A DNA stretch of 64,000 nt, taken from Albimonas sp963977235. Its GTDB lineage: Bacteria; Pseudomonadota; Alphaproteobacteria; Rhodobacterales; Rhodobacteraceae. Position numbers and translations under genes: made by a program. Each line of letters opens with the position of its first letter. Within the stretch, counting starts at the first letter, position 1. Shown in pieces: positions 9,013 through 16,713 of this stretch. The stretch lies in the NCBI RefSeq assembly GCF_963977235.1, contig NZ_CAXBOD010000002.1:248001-312000 (forward strand), given 5' to 3'. Under the pieces are notes generated by a model, which made no database searches, was not told the DNA's origin, and saw nothing but the letters and a program-made list of their open reading frames with translations.

Positions 9013-9897
9013 ATGCCGTCGAAGCTTTACACCCCCCCGCCCGGCCTCACGATCCGCCCCGCCGCGAAGGAGGAGTTCGCGATCGCCCTCGACTGGGCGG
9101 CGGCGGAGGGATGGAATCCGGGGCTGGACGACCTCGACGCGTTCATGGGGGCCGATCCGCGCGGCTTCTGGATGGCGTGGAAGGACGGGGCGCCGGTGTC
9201 CTGCATCTCGGTGGTGCGGTATTCGGCCGAATTCGGCTTCCTGGGCTTCTATATCGCCGCCCCGCAGGCGCGCGGGACCGGCCTCGGCCTCGCGATCTGG
9301 GAGGCGGGGATGCACTACCTGGGCGAGCGGACCGTCGGGCTCGACGGGGTGCCGGCGCAGCAGGAGAACTATCGCCGCTCGGGATTCGAATGGGTGGGGC
9401 GCAACATCCGCTTCACCGGGCCGCCGGCCGCGCTGCCCCCCGCCCCTGCCGGGATCGAGCTGCGCGCGCCGGTCCAGGGCGACCTGCCGGCGATCCTGAC
9501 GCTGGACCGGACCTGTTTTGGCAGCCCGCGCGACCGGTTCGCGGCCGAGTGGATCCTGCCCGCGCCGGGCGTGCGCCGCCGCTCGCTGGTCGCGTTCCGC
9601 GAGGGCGGCGTGGCGGGCTTCGGCACGATCCGGGAGTGTCGGGACGGGTTCAAGATCGGGCCGCTGTTCGCGCCGGACCCCGAGGCGGCGCAGGCGCTGT
9701 TCGCCGGGCTGTGCGCGCTGGCGCCGGCCGGCGCCTCGGTGAACCTCGATGTGCCCGAGGGCAACGTCGCGGCGGTGGCCATGGCCGAGGCGGCGGGGCT
9801 GGTCTATTCGTTCGAGACGGCGCGGATGTACCGGGGCGAGGCGCCGGACCTGCCCATCGGCTGGACCTGGGGCGTGACCACGTTCGAGCTCGGCTGA
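9013..9897 (+). CDS. GNAT family N-acetyltransferase with C-terminal YitH-like domain
   Basis: About 294 residues. The first GNAT domain has LTIRPA at its start and the acetyl-CoA loop ARGTGLGLAIWEAG. The second half (LRAPVQGDLPAIL...CFGSPRDRF...GFGTIRECRDGFKIGPLFAPD) resembles the acetyltransferase-like YitH domain. It would acetylate a small molecule or peptide in the cytosol; the acceptor is unknown. Three starts are possible: TTG 8977, ATG 8986 and ATG 9013. The last leaves the normal short lead before the fold. A TTGACA at 8977 may instead be a promoter element. Confidence 0.82.
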   Translation: MPSKLYTPPPGLTIRPAAKEEFAIALDWAAAEGWNPGLDDLDAFMGADPRGFWMAWKDGAPVSCISVVRYSAEFGFLGFYIAAPQARGTGLGLAIWEAGMHYLGERTVGLDGVPAQQENYRRSGFEWVGRNIRFTGPPAALPPAPAGIELRAPVQGDLPAILTLDRTCFGSPRDRFAAEWILPAPGVRRRSLVAFREGGVAGFGTIRECRDGFKIGPLFAPDPEAAQALFAGLCALAPAGASVNLDVPEGNVAAVAMAEAAGLVYSFETARMYRGEAPDLPIGWTWGVTTFELG

Positions 9898-9908
9898 GCG
9901 CGCCGCGA

Positions 9909-9929
9909 CGATTACCTGGGAGGTCGTCG
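9909..9929. promoter_or_regulatory. Operator-like site upstream of xre regulator
   Basis: CGATTACC-N4-AGGTCGTCG, repeated with identical half-sites and spacing at 11283-11303. It sits inside a larger inverted repeat (GCGCGCCGCG 9898-9907 with CGCGGCGCGC 9933-9942) between the GNAT stop and the XRE start. Autoregulation by the XRE protein is inference. Confidence 0.55.
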
Positions 9930-9982
9930 ACGCGCGGCGCGCCCGGGCCTAGCCTGCGGATCTCGCCACCGGAGGCCGCCCC

Positions 9983-10801
9983 ATGACCACCGCTCCCGCC
10001 ATCGCCGCCGCGCCGCCCGCCATCGGGGCCAGCGTCGGCGACCACCTGCGCGCCTGGCGCCGGCGACGGCGTCTCAGCCAGCTCGCCTGCGCGCTGGAGG
10101 CCGAGATCTCGCAGCGCCACCTGTCCTTCGTCGAATCCGGGCGCGCGAAGCCCAGCCGCGAGATGCTGCTGCGCCTGGCCGACAGCCTCGAGGCGCCGCT
10201 GCGCGAGCGAAACGCCCTGCTGCTGGCGGCAGGTTTCGCGCCGGTCTACCCCGAGCGCCCGCTCGACGCCCCCGAGATGGCCGCCGCCTGTGCTGCGGTC
10301 GAGCGCATCCTGAAGGGGCACGAGCCGTTCCCGGCGCTGGCGGTCGATCGCCGCTGGACGATCCTGGCGGCCAACGCGGGCGTGCAGGCGATGCTGGCGC
10401 TGGTCGAGGACGCCTCGCTGCTCGAGGGGCCGGTGAACGCCTTGCGCGTCAGCCTGCACCCCGGGGGGCTCGCGCCGCGCATCGCCAACCTCGCGGAGTG
10501 GCGCGCCCATATCCTGGAGCGGTTGCGCGGGCAGGCGGATCTTGCGCCCGATCCGGTGCTGGATGCGCTGATCGAGGAGCTTGCCGCCTACCCGGCCCCG
10601 CGCCCCGCGCCGCGCCCCAGGCCCGATCCGCTGGCCGGGATCGCCGTGCCGCTGAAACTGGCGATGGGGGGGCGGGAGCTGTCGTTCCTGACCACCACCA
10701 CGGTCTTCGGCACGGCGGCGGAGATCACGCTCTCGGAGCTGACGCTGGAGTGCTTCTTCCCTGCCGACGCCGCGACCGCCGAGGCGCTTCGCAACGCTTG
10801 A
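9983..10801 (+). CDS. XRE family regulator with MmyB-like ligand domain
   Basis: 272 residues. The helix-turn-helix lies at about 24-80 (LRAWRRRRRLSQLACALEAEIS with RHLSFVESGRAKPSREM). It is followed by the MmyB-like domain with RPLDAPEMAAAC and FPALAVDRRWTILAAN, a fold proposed to bind a fatty-acid-like or redox ligand. The GCCACCGGAGGCCGCCCC ATG context has a good SD. The C-terminal third has a Pro-rich linker (PAPRPAPRPRPDP). Regulators of this type usually control an adjacent gene and themselves. The shared site upstream of this gene and of the 10842-11225 gene points to those targets. Confidence 0.88.
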   Translation: MTTAPAIAAAPPAIGASVGDHLRAWRRRRRLSQLACALEAEISQRHLSFVESGRAKPSREMLLRLADSLEAPLRERNALLLAAGFAPVYPERPLDAPEMAAACAAVERILKGHEPFPALAVDRRWTILAANAGVQAMLALVEDASLLEGPVNALRVSLHPGGLAPRIANLAEWRAHILERLRGQADLAPDPVLDALIEELAAYPAPRPAPRPRPDPLAGIAVPLKLAMGGRELSFLTTTTVFGTAAEITLSELTLECFFPADAATAEALRNA

Positions 10802-10805
10802 AGGT

Positions 10806-10837
10806 CCCCCCCGAAGGCCGCGGGCCTCCGGGGGGGC
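10806..10837. terminator. Bidirectional terminator hairpin
   Basis: A C7-GAAGGCC / GGCCTCC-G7 stem with one mismatch occupies the 40-base gap between the convergent xre and membrane-protein genes. Confidence 0.65.
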
Positions 10838-10841
10838 AAGG

Positions 10842-11225
10842 TCAGGCCGTCCGCAGGGGTCGGACGGCGGCGCGACGCTCGAGCCAGGCGAAGCCCGCCA
10901 CCACGGCCGCCTGCGCCAGCACGAAGGCGATCCCGAGCGGGCTGGGCGAGGTCAGCGCCAGCAGCGCAAGGCTCGCCGCCGCCCAGGCCCAGTTGCCGAC
11001 CACCACCAGCGTGACCAGCACTCGGGAGCCGGGCGTTCCCCTGGCTGCGAGCAACATCAGCGCGGCGCAGGGGAACAGCGCCAGCCCTGCGACCAGCAGC
11101 AGCGTGGGCGGCAGGCCGAACAGGGCGCCCAGCGGCCCGGCCGCAACGCTCAGCGCCAGTCCGCAGCCCAGGCCGACCAGCGCGTCGAGGCGCAGCAGGG
11201 CGCGTAGGGAAAGGGCGTCGGTCAT
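10842..11225 (-). CDS. Small four-helix membrane protein
   Basis: 127 residues with four hydrophobic helices (for example LVGLGCGLALSVAAGPLGALF and LLVAGLALFPCAALMLLAA) and an Arg-rich C-terminus. I do not recognise the family with certainty; the layout resembles small DoxX-like or integral membrane proteins often found next to MmyB-type regulators. The ATG at 11225 has GGAGGAG upstream. An operator-like site identical in layout to the one before the xre gene lies about 60 bases upstream, so it is probably regulated by that protein. Confidence 0.8.
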   Translation of the reverse strand: MTDALSLRALLRLDALVGLGCGLALSVAAGPLGALFGLPPTLLLVAGLALFPCAALMLLAARGTPGSRVLVTLVVVGNWAWAAASLALLALTSPSPLGIAFVLAQAAVVAGFAWLERRAAVRPLRTA

Positions 11226-11282
11226 CTCTCGTCTCCTCCTCCATTGGGGTGAGGAGACGGTGGCGCCATGGGGGAGTCGGGT

Positions 11283-11303
11283 CGATTACCCGCCAGGTCG
11301 TCG
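11283..11303. promoter_or_regulatory. Second copy of the XRE operator-like site
   Basis: CGATTACC-N4-AGGTCGTCG, the same half-sites and 4-base spacer as at 9909-9929. It lies upstream of the membrane-protein gene, which starts at 11225 on the minus strand. Confidence 0.55.
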
Positions 11304-11367
11304 GGCCGGGACCCGGCCGCCGCCCCCGGCGCGGGGCCGACGACGCTGCGGCGAGCGGGGCCGAGGC

Positions 11368-12462
11368 TCAGACCAGAACGTCGTCGGTATCGAGGGCGCC
11401 CGTCGACACGCCCTCAAGCAGGATCCGGGCGTCGCCGTCGCGCACCAGGACGCCCTCGGCGCGGTCGCGCAGGGCAAGATCCTCGAAGCGCTCGGCGCCC
11501 GAGAGGACGCGGAGGCGATCCTCGCCGGGGGCGAAGTCGGCGACCCGGTCTCGCCGGCCGGCGGCGTTGTCGAGCACGAAGACGTCGGCGCCGGCGCCGC
11601 CGGTCAGCCGGTCCTGCCCGTCGCCGCCGCGCAGCCGGTCCTCGCCTGCGCCGCCGCGGAGCAGGTCTCGGCCGGCCTCGCCCTCGAGCCGGTCGTCGCC
11701 GCGCCGGCCCAGCAGCGCGTCGCCGCCGCGCCCGCCCTCGAGCCGGTCGCGCCCGAGCCCGCCCAGCAGCCGGTCCGACCCCAGCCCGCCGCGCAGAAGG
11801 TCCGCGCCGGCGCCCCCCAGCAGCCGGTCGCCGCCCCCGAACCCCGCAAGCAGGTCGTCGCCCCCGCCCCCGCGCAGCCGGTTCGCGCCGCCCTCGCCCG
11901 CCAGGATGTCGTCCGAGGGCCCCGCCGCCCCCTGTGCGGGGCCATAGAGCGCCGCGGCCCGCGCCACGTCGCGCAGGGTCAGGTCGGTCGCTTCGCCGGC
12001 GATGGCGTGCATCAGCGCGCCCGACCGTGAGTCGTGCCCCAGGCCCAGCGCGTGGCCGATCTCATGGGCCAGCACCGCGTAGGCGTTCTCCTGGTCGGAG
12101 CGGGCGAGGCCGGGGTCCGCGCTCCAGCTCTCGTTGAGATCGAGGCGCACGGCGGCGCGCAGCTGCTCGCCCCCCCGACGGCTGGAGAGGGTTTCGGCGA
12201 GCGTGCCGCCGGGACCGTCAAGATCGCTCCAGCCGATCTCGATCCCCGAGGGGCCCTCGCCGGCGAAGGCGAAGACGATGTCGGCGACCTGCGCCCAGGC
12301 CTCGAAGGCGCGGGCGGCGAGGGTGCGCAGGTCGGGGTCGCTCAGCGCGGCGTCGAATTCGTTGAAGCCGTTGGGCGCGGCGAAGGACCAGGTCACGGTC
12401 CCGCCGGGCGAGCCGTGGGGCAGGCCGTTCCACTTGCTGGCATGGACGTCGATGCGGGACAT
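11368..12462 (-). CDS. Secreted RTX zinc metalloprotease (matrixin/serralysin-like)
   Basis: 364 residues. A matrixin-type catalytic domain (about 1-165) has the zinc motif HEIGHALGLGH at 133-143 and a Met a few residues later (ALMHAI). Then come about eight glycine-rich RTX nonapeptides (GGxGxDxLxG type, about 175-290), which bind calcium, and a C-terminal M10-type beta domain ending in DDVLV. There is no N-terminal signal, as expected for type I secretion with a C-terminal signal. No type I exporter is adjacent. The start at 12462 has GGGGGAGA upstream. The frame is open to 12561, but that stretch lacks an RBS. Confidence 0.88.
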   Translation of the reverse strand: MSRIDVHASKWNGLPHGSPGGTVTWSFAAPNGFNEFDAALSDPDLRTLAARAFEAWAQVADIVFAFAGEGPSGIEIGWSDLDGPGGTLAETLSSRRGGEQLRAAVRLDLNESWSADPGLARSDQENAYAVLAHEIGHALGLGHDSRSGALMHAIAGEATDLTLRDVARAAALYGPAQGAAGPSDDILAGEGGANRLRGGGGDDLLAGFGGGDRLLGGAGADLLRGGLGSDRLLGGLGRDRLEGGRGGDALLGRRGDDRLEGEAGRDLLRGGAGEDRLRGGDGQDRLTGGAGADVFVLDNAAGRRDRVADFAPGEDRLRVLSGAERFEDLALRDRAEGVLVRDGDARILLEGVSTGALDTDDVLV

Positions 12463-12587
12463 CGGCTCTCCCCCGGGGCGGCCGGGTTGCAATCCCCGGG
12501 CGGGCGGGCTTCTCTCGACCGCGCCTGGCCGAGCGTTAGCGGGGCCGGGCGCAGGGATCAAGAACAGGGCGGCGGGGAGACGGCGGC

Positions 12588-13340
12588 ATGAACGAGACGC
12601 GAACGATCGTGATCACGGGCGCGGGCTCGGGGATCGGGCGGGCAACCGCGCGGAGGTTCCTGGCGGCGGGCTGGCGGGTGGCGCTGGCCGGGCGCAGGCG
12701 CGAGGCGCTGGAGGAGACGGCGGGCGAGGCCACGGCGCAGGGCCGGGCGATCTGCGTGCCCACGGACGTCTCGGATCCCGCGCAGGCGGCGGCGCTGTTC
12801 GATGCGGCGCAGGCGGCGTTCGGGCGGATCGACGTGCTGTTCAACAACGCCGGCGTGTCCACGAAGGCCGCGACCATCGACGAGACCCCGCTCGAGGACT
12901 GGTTCCGCTCGGTGAACGTGAACCTGACGGGCTCGGTCCTGTGCGCGCGGGAGGCGTTCGGGCGGATGCGGCGCCAGGATCCGCAGGGCGGGCGGATCAT
13001 CAACAACGGCTCGATCGCCGCGCAGTCGCCGCGGCCGGGGACGTTTCCCTACGCCGCCACCAAGCACGCGATGACCGGGCTCACCAAGGCGCTGTCGCTG
13101 GACGGACGGCCCTTCGACATCGCCTGCTGCCAGATCGACATCGGCAACGCCGCCTCGGAGATGACCGAGGCGATGGGCAAGGGCGTGCCCCAGGCCGACG
13201 GCTCGGTGCGCCCCGAGCCGCTGATGGACGTGGCGCATGTGGCCGATGCGGTGCTGCACATGGCGAGCCTGCCGCTGAGCGCAAACATGCAGTGGCTGAC
13301 GGTCATGGCCACGAAGATGCCGCTGGTCGGACGGGGCTGA
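12588..13340 (+). CDS. Short-chain dehydrogenase/reductase
   Basis: 250 residues of classical SDR: TGAGSGIG at 10-17 binds the nucleotide, NNAG follows strand 4, and the catalytic set is Asn in the VNVNLTG helix, Ser in NNGSIAAQS and Y-A-A-T-K. R-R after strand 2 (LAGRRREAL) favours NADP(H). Substrate unknown. It is divergent from the RTX protease. Its last 30 bases are part of a degenerate tandem repeat that continues past the stop. Confidence 0.9.
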   Translation: MNETRTIVITGAGSGIGRATARRFLAAGWRVALAGRRREALEETAGEATAQGRAICVPTDVSDPAQAAALFDAAQAAFGRIDVLFNNAGVSTKAATIDETPLEDWFRSVNVNLTGSVLCAREAFGRMRRQDPQGGRIINNGSIAAQSPRPGTFPYAATKHAMTGLTKALSLDGRPFDIACCQIDIGNAASEMTEAMGKGVPQADGSVRPEPLMDVAHVADAVLHMASLPLSANMQWLTVMATKMPLVGRG

Positions 13341-13406
13341 CGGGCCCCGAAGACGCTGCCGGTCAGGCGGGGCTGACGGACCCGAAGATGTCGCTGGCGG
13401 GGCGGT
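13312..13406 (+). repeat. Tandem duplication of SDR gene 3' end (35-36 bp unit)
   Basis: Units start with CGAAGA at 13312, 13348 and 13383 and share CTGCCGGTC-like and GGCGGGGCTGACGG segments. The first unit encodes the last residues and stop of the SDR; the next two lie beyond the stop. Confidence 0.6.
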
Positions 13407-13430
13407 GCAGAAGACACCGCGGGGGGCGCG

Positions 13431-14111
13431 TCAGCCGTTCCCGTAGTTCAGGCTGCGGATCATCTCGTGCGTCTCGGCCATCTGGCGCGGGGAGAGCAGT
13501 GCAGGGCCGCCGATCTGCAGGGCAAGATGGTGCTGGCGGGCCAGCGCCTCGAGTTCGACCGCGAGCGCCATGGCCTTCTCCAGCGTCGGGCCGCAGGCGA
13601 GCATCCCGTGGTTGGCGAGAAGGCAGGCCGAGCGGCCGGCAAGCGCGGCGAGCGCGTGGTCGCTCAGCGCCTGGGTGCCGAAGGTGGCGTAGTCGGCGCA
13701 GCGCACGTCCTCGCCCCCGAACAGCGCCACCATGTAGTGCGAGGCGGGGATGCCGCGGCGGGTCATCGCCAGCGCGGTGGCGTAGGGCGAATGGGCGTGG
13801 ACCACGGCGCCGACCTCGGGCCGTGCGCGCAGGATGTCGCGATGGAAGCGCCACTCTGAGGAGGGGGCGAGGGGGCCCTCAGCCTCGTCCCGGCCGCCCG
13901 AGAGGGGCATGCGGGCGATCATCGCGGGCGTCATCGCCTCATAGGGGACGCCCGAAGGGGTGATCAGCATCGCCTTGTCGCGGCGGACCGAGATGTTGCC
14001 CGACGTGCCCTGATTGAAGCCCGAGGCGTTCATGCCCCGGCAATGGTCGACGATCGACTGGCGGAGGGCGAGGTCGTCGGGTTCGGACTTCTTGCGTTTC
14101 GCGCCGGGCAT
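13431..14111 (-). CDS. Class II aldolase / adducin family protein
   Basis: 226 residues. GTSGNISVR binds the phosphate, an acidic residue follows in the SSEWRFHRDIL helix, and the zinc ligands are in VVHAHSPYATA with a third His in LLANHGML. This is the L-fuculose-1-phosphate aldolase fold: retro-aldol cleavage of a sugar phosphate to dihydroxyacetone phosphate plus an aldehyde, in the cytosol. The adjacent glpD could consume the triose product pool. The start at 14111 has GGAG upstream. The frame is open further back through the 27-bp repeats, which I take as untranslated. Confidence 0.87.
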   Translation of the reverse strand: MPGAKRKKSEPDDLALRQSIVDHCRGMNASGFNQGTSGNISVRRDKAMLITPSGVPYEAMTPAMIARMPLSGGRDEAEGPLAPSSEWRFHRDILRARPEVGAVVHAHSPYATALAMTRRGIPASHYMVALFGGEDVRCADYATFGTQALSDHALAALAGRSACLLANHGMLACGPTLEKAMALAVELEALARQHHLALQIGGPALLSPRQMAETHEMIRSLNYGNG

Positions 14112-14429
14112 GGGGGTCTCCGTGGCTCGGGGCGAAGATGGACGGGGCCGCCGCGGCTGTCCAGCCGCGAGCTTGAGGGGCGGCTGTCCAGCCGCGAGCT
14201 TGGGGGCCGGCTGTCCAGCCACGAGCTTGGGGGCCGGCTGACCGGCCGCGAGCTTGGGGGCCGGCTGACCGGCCGCGAGCTTGAGGGCCGGCTGACCGCC
14301 GCCGGCCGCGGGTCGGCTGTCCTGCGGGGAGGTCCGGGGGCGCCCTGCCGGCCGCTGCGCGGCCGTCCGCGCCCGCCCGCCGGACCTGCCGGGGGGCCTG
14401 CCGGGGGGCCTGGCGGGCAGGGGGCGGGA
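14112..14429. other. Intergenic region between aldolase and glpD
   Basis: 318 bases without a gene. It is dominated by a 27-bp tandem array (separate entry) and a stretch at about 14385-14425 with repeats of GCCTGCCGGGGG. No promoter could be assigned. Confidence 0.5.
14155..14300. repeat. 27-bp tandem repeat array, about 5.4 copies
   Basis: Units start with GGCTG at 14155, 14182, 14209, 14236, 14263 and 14290, exactly 27 bases apart. The early units carry the small palindrome GGCTG-TC-CAGCC; later units change to GGCTGACCGGCC. All contain CGAGCTTG. The period is a multiple of three, so all frames stay open, which explains the long open frames crossing it. Confidence 0.9.
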
Positions 14430-15983
14430 TCAGGCGGCGATGGTCTCGGCGGCCATCCAGGCGTCGAGGGCCTCGATCTCCTCGGGCGTGAAGCGCAGAC
14501 CGAGGCGGGAGCGGCGCCACAGCACGTCCTCGGCGGTGCGGGCCCATTCGTGGGTCATCAGCCAGCGGACCTCGGTCTCGGTCAGATCCCAGCCGAAGCG
14601 GGCGCCCATCGCGGCGGCGTCGGTCGCGCCGGCGAGGACCTTCCTGGCCTCGGTCCCGTACATGCGCGCGAGGCGGTTGGCCCAGCGCTGGGTCAGGAAC
14701 GGGTGGGCCGCGCGAAGCTCGGCGACCAGGGCGGGGACGCCGTCGTGGGGCATGTCGCCGCCGGGCATGGGCGCGTCGTGGGTCCAGGGGCCGGTCATCT
14801 GCGGGAAGCCGGGGGAGAGCTTGTCCAGCGCCGCCTCGGCCAGCTTGCGGAAGGTGGTGATCTTGCCGCCGAAGACGTTGAGGAGCAGCGCGCCGCCCTC
14901 GTCTTCGAGTTGCAGGACATAGTCGCGGGTGGCCTGGGTCGCCGACTTGGCGCCGTCGTCGTAGAGGGGGCGCACGCCCGAGTAGGTCCAGACGACATCG
15001 TCCTTCTCGATGGGTTTGGCCAGGTACTGGGAGGCGACCTCGCGCAGGTAGTCGGCCTCTTCCTCGGAGCATTTCGCGTCGGCCGGGTCGCCCTGGTGAT
15101 CGCGGTCGGTGGTGCCCACGAGGGTGAAGTCCTCCTCGTAGGGGATCGCGAAGACGATGCGGCCGTCCGAGGTCTGGAAGATGTAGGCGCGGTCGTGATC
15201 GAAGAGCTTCCGGGTCACGATGTGGGAGCCGCGGACGAGGCGGATATGGGCCGGCGCGTTGCGGCCGAGGCGATGGCGAAGGACCTCGTCCACCCAGGGG
15301 CCGGCGGCGTTGACCACGGCCTTGGCGCGGATCTCGCGGATCGCGCCGTCGAGGCCTTCGAGGCGCAGGCGCCAGGTCCCGTCCTCGCGCGAGCCGCCCA
15401 CGAGGCGGGTCCGGGTCTCGATGGTCGCGCCGCGGGCGGCGGCGTCGCGGGCGTTGAGGACCACCAGGCGGGAATCCATCACCCAGCCGTCGGAATATTC
15501 GAAGCCCTTGGTGAACTCGGGCTTCAGGGGCTTGCCGACCTCGGCGCGGCGCAGGTCGAGGGTCCTGGTCGCCGGCAGGATCTTTCGGCCGCCAAGGTGG
15601 TCGTAGATGAACAGGCCAAGGCGCAGCAGCCAGGCCGGGCGCAGGCCCGGGTGATGGGGCAGCACGAAGCGCAGCGGCCAGGAGATGTGGGGCATGGCGC
15701 GGATCAGCGTCTCGCGCTCGATCAGCGCCTTCCGGACCAGGCCGAATTCATAGAACTCGAGGTATCGCAGGCCGCCGTGGAACAGCTTGGTCGAGGCCGA
15801 GGAGGTGGCCTGGGCGAGGTCGCCGGCCTCGCACATGTGGACCTTGAGGCCGCGGCCGGCGGCGTCGCGCGCGATGCCCGCGCCATTGACGCCGCCGCCG
15901 ACGACGGCGAGGTCGTAAGTCGGGATCGCCCCGGGCGCAGCGGCGTGCGCGGAAGCGTCGGCGGTCGGAACGGCGTCGGTCAA
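14430..15983 (-). CDS. glpD: Glycerol-3-phosphate dehydrogenase (FAD)
   Basis: 517 residues. The FAD Rossmann motif is GGGVNGAGIARDAAGRG near residue 30. Family signatures are TSSASTKLFHGGLRYL and LVRGSHIV. The C-terminal helical domain holds TAEDVLWRRSRLGLRF. It oxidises sn-glycerol 3-phosphate to dihydroxyacetone phosphate at the inner membrane, passing electrons to quinone. No ATG is available. I place the start at TTG 15983, which has AGGAGA five bases upstream; a TTG at 16025 has no RBS. There are no glycerol uptake or kinase genes beside it. Confidence 0.93.
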   Translation of the reverse strand: MTDAVPTADASAHAAAPGAIPTYDLAVVGGGVNGAGIARDAAGRGLKVHMCEAGDLAQATSSASTKLFHGGLRYLEFYEFGLVRKALIERETLIRAMPHISWPLRFVLPHHPGLRPAWLLRLGLFIYDHLGGRKILPATRTLDLRRAEVGKPLKPEFTKGFEYSDGWVMDSRLVVLNARDAAARGATIETRTRLVGGSREDGTWRLRLEGLDGAIREIRAKAVVNAAGPWVDEVLRHRLGRNAPAHIRLVRGSHIVTRKLFDHDRAYIFQTSDGRIVFAIPYEEDFTLVGTTDRDHQGDPADAKCSEEEADYLREVASQYLAKPIEKDDVVWTYSGVRPLYDDGAKSATQATRDYVLQLEDEGGALLLNVFGGKITTFRKLAEAALDKLSPGFPQMTGPWTHDAPMPGGDMPHDGVPALVAELRAAHPFLTQRWANRLARMYGTEARKVLAGATDAAAMGARFGWDLTETEVRWLMTHEWARTAEDVLWRRSRLGLRFTPEEIEALDAWMAAETIAA

Positions 15984-16078
15984 GGCGGTCTCCTCGCTGG
16001 CGGGGCGGCCGTGGGTTTCAGCCAAGCATGGATGTAGGGCGGGGTAAACCGCGGACAGGGCGGGGAGTCGCCGCAGGC

Positions 16079-16138
16079 GGTCGTCGGGACGGCTCTCGCC
16101 GGCGCTGCGCGCCCGGCAACGCCCGCCCGCCGACCCCG
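16079..16138 (+). repeat. REP-like palindromic repeat, copy C
   Basis: GGTCGTCGGGACGGCTCT ... GCCCGCCCGCCGACCCCG with an inner GCCGGCGC-TGC-GCGCCCGGC hairpin. It lies between glpD and cobC. It is followed by a very G-rich stretch (16141-16205) of four to five runs of six or more G. Confidence 0.75.
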
Positions 16139-16188
16139 CTGGGGGGAAGACCGTGGGGGGGGCAGACGGGGGGTGGCAGGCCGGGGGG

Positions 16189-16710
16189 TCAGGCCGGGGG
16201 GGCGGGGTCGAAGGGGGTGGCGTAGGGCACGGGGCGGGCGAAGGCGCGGGCGAAGTCCAGGGCCCGCAGGCGCATCAGGATCGCCCGGATCGGACCGGCG
16301 TGGCACAGGAGCAGCGCGTGGGGAGGCGCCTCGCCGAGCGCGGCCTCGACGCGCACGGCGAGGGCGCGGAAGGTCTCGCCGCCGGGCGGGGCGCGGCGGA
16401 TCGGGTCTTCGGCCCAGGGGTCGCTCTGATCGCGGTGGATCTCGGCCCAGGGTCGGCCCTCCCAGGCGCCGAAGTCCAGCTCCTGCAGGCGCGGGTCCTC
16501 CTGCAGTGGCGCGCCGAGGGCGGCCGCGAGGCGCCGGGCGGGCTTCAGGCAGCGCGTCGCAGGGCTGGAGATCAGCGTGGAGATGGCGGGCAGGCTGGGG
16601 GCGAGGGCGTCGATCCGCGCCTCCCACCCGGGCGCGAGGCCGGGATCGTGGCGGCCGTAGCACAGGCCCGGCGGCGCGGCGGTGCGCGGGTGGCGCATGA
16701 CCAGGACCAC
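16189..16710 (-). CDS. cobC: Histidine phosphatase, probable alpha-ribazole phosphatase
   Basis: 173 residues. The phosphohistidine motif LVMRHPRTA is at the N-terminus, with CYGRHDPGLA, SSPATRCLKPA, ELDFGAWEG and CHAGPIRAI following, all in the order of the CobC branch of the phosphoglycerate mutase superfamily. It would remove phosphate from alpha-ribazole 5'-phosphate in lower-ligand assembly. GTG start at 16710, three bases after the cobS stop, so it is translated with cobS. Neighbour context supports the cobalamin role over a generic phosphatase. Confidence 0.82.
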   Translation of the reverse strand: MVLVMRHPRTAAPPGLCYGRHDPGLAPGWEARIDALAPSLPAISTLISSPATRCLKPARRLAAALGAPLQEDPRLQELDFGAWEGRPWAEIHRDQSDPWAEDPIRRAPPGGETFRALAVRVEAALGEAPPHALLLCHAGPIRAILMRLRALDFARAFARPVPYATPFDPAPPA

Positions 16711-16713
16711 GGG

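Noticed and set aside
14155..14300. CRISPR array
   Set aside because: The 27-bp units are directly adjacent, with no unique spacers, and there are no cas genes.
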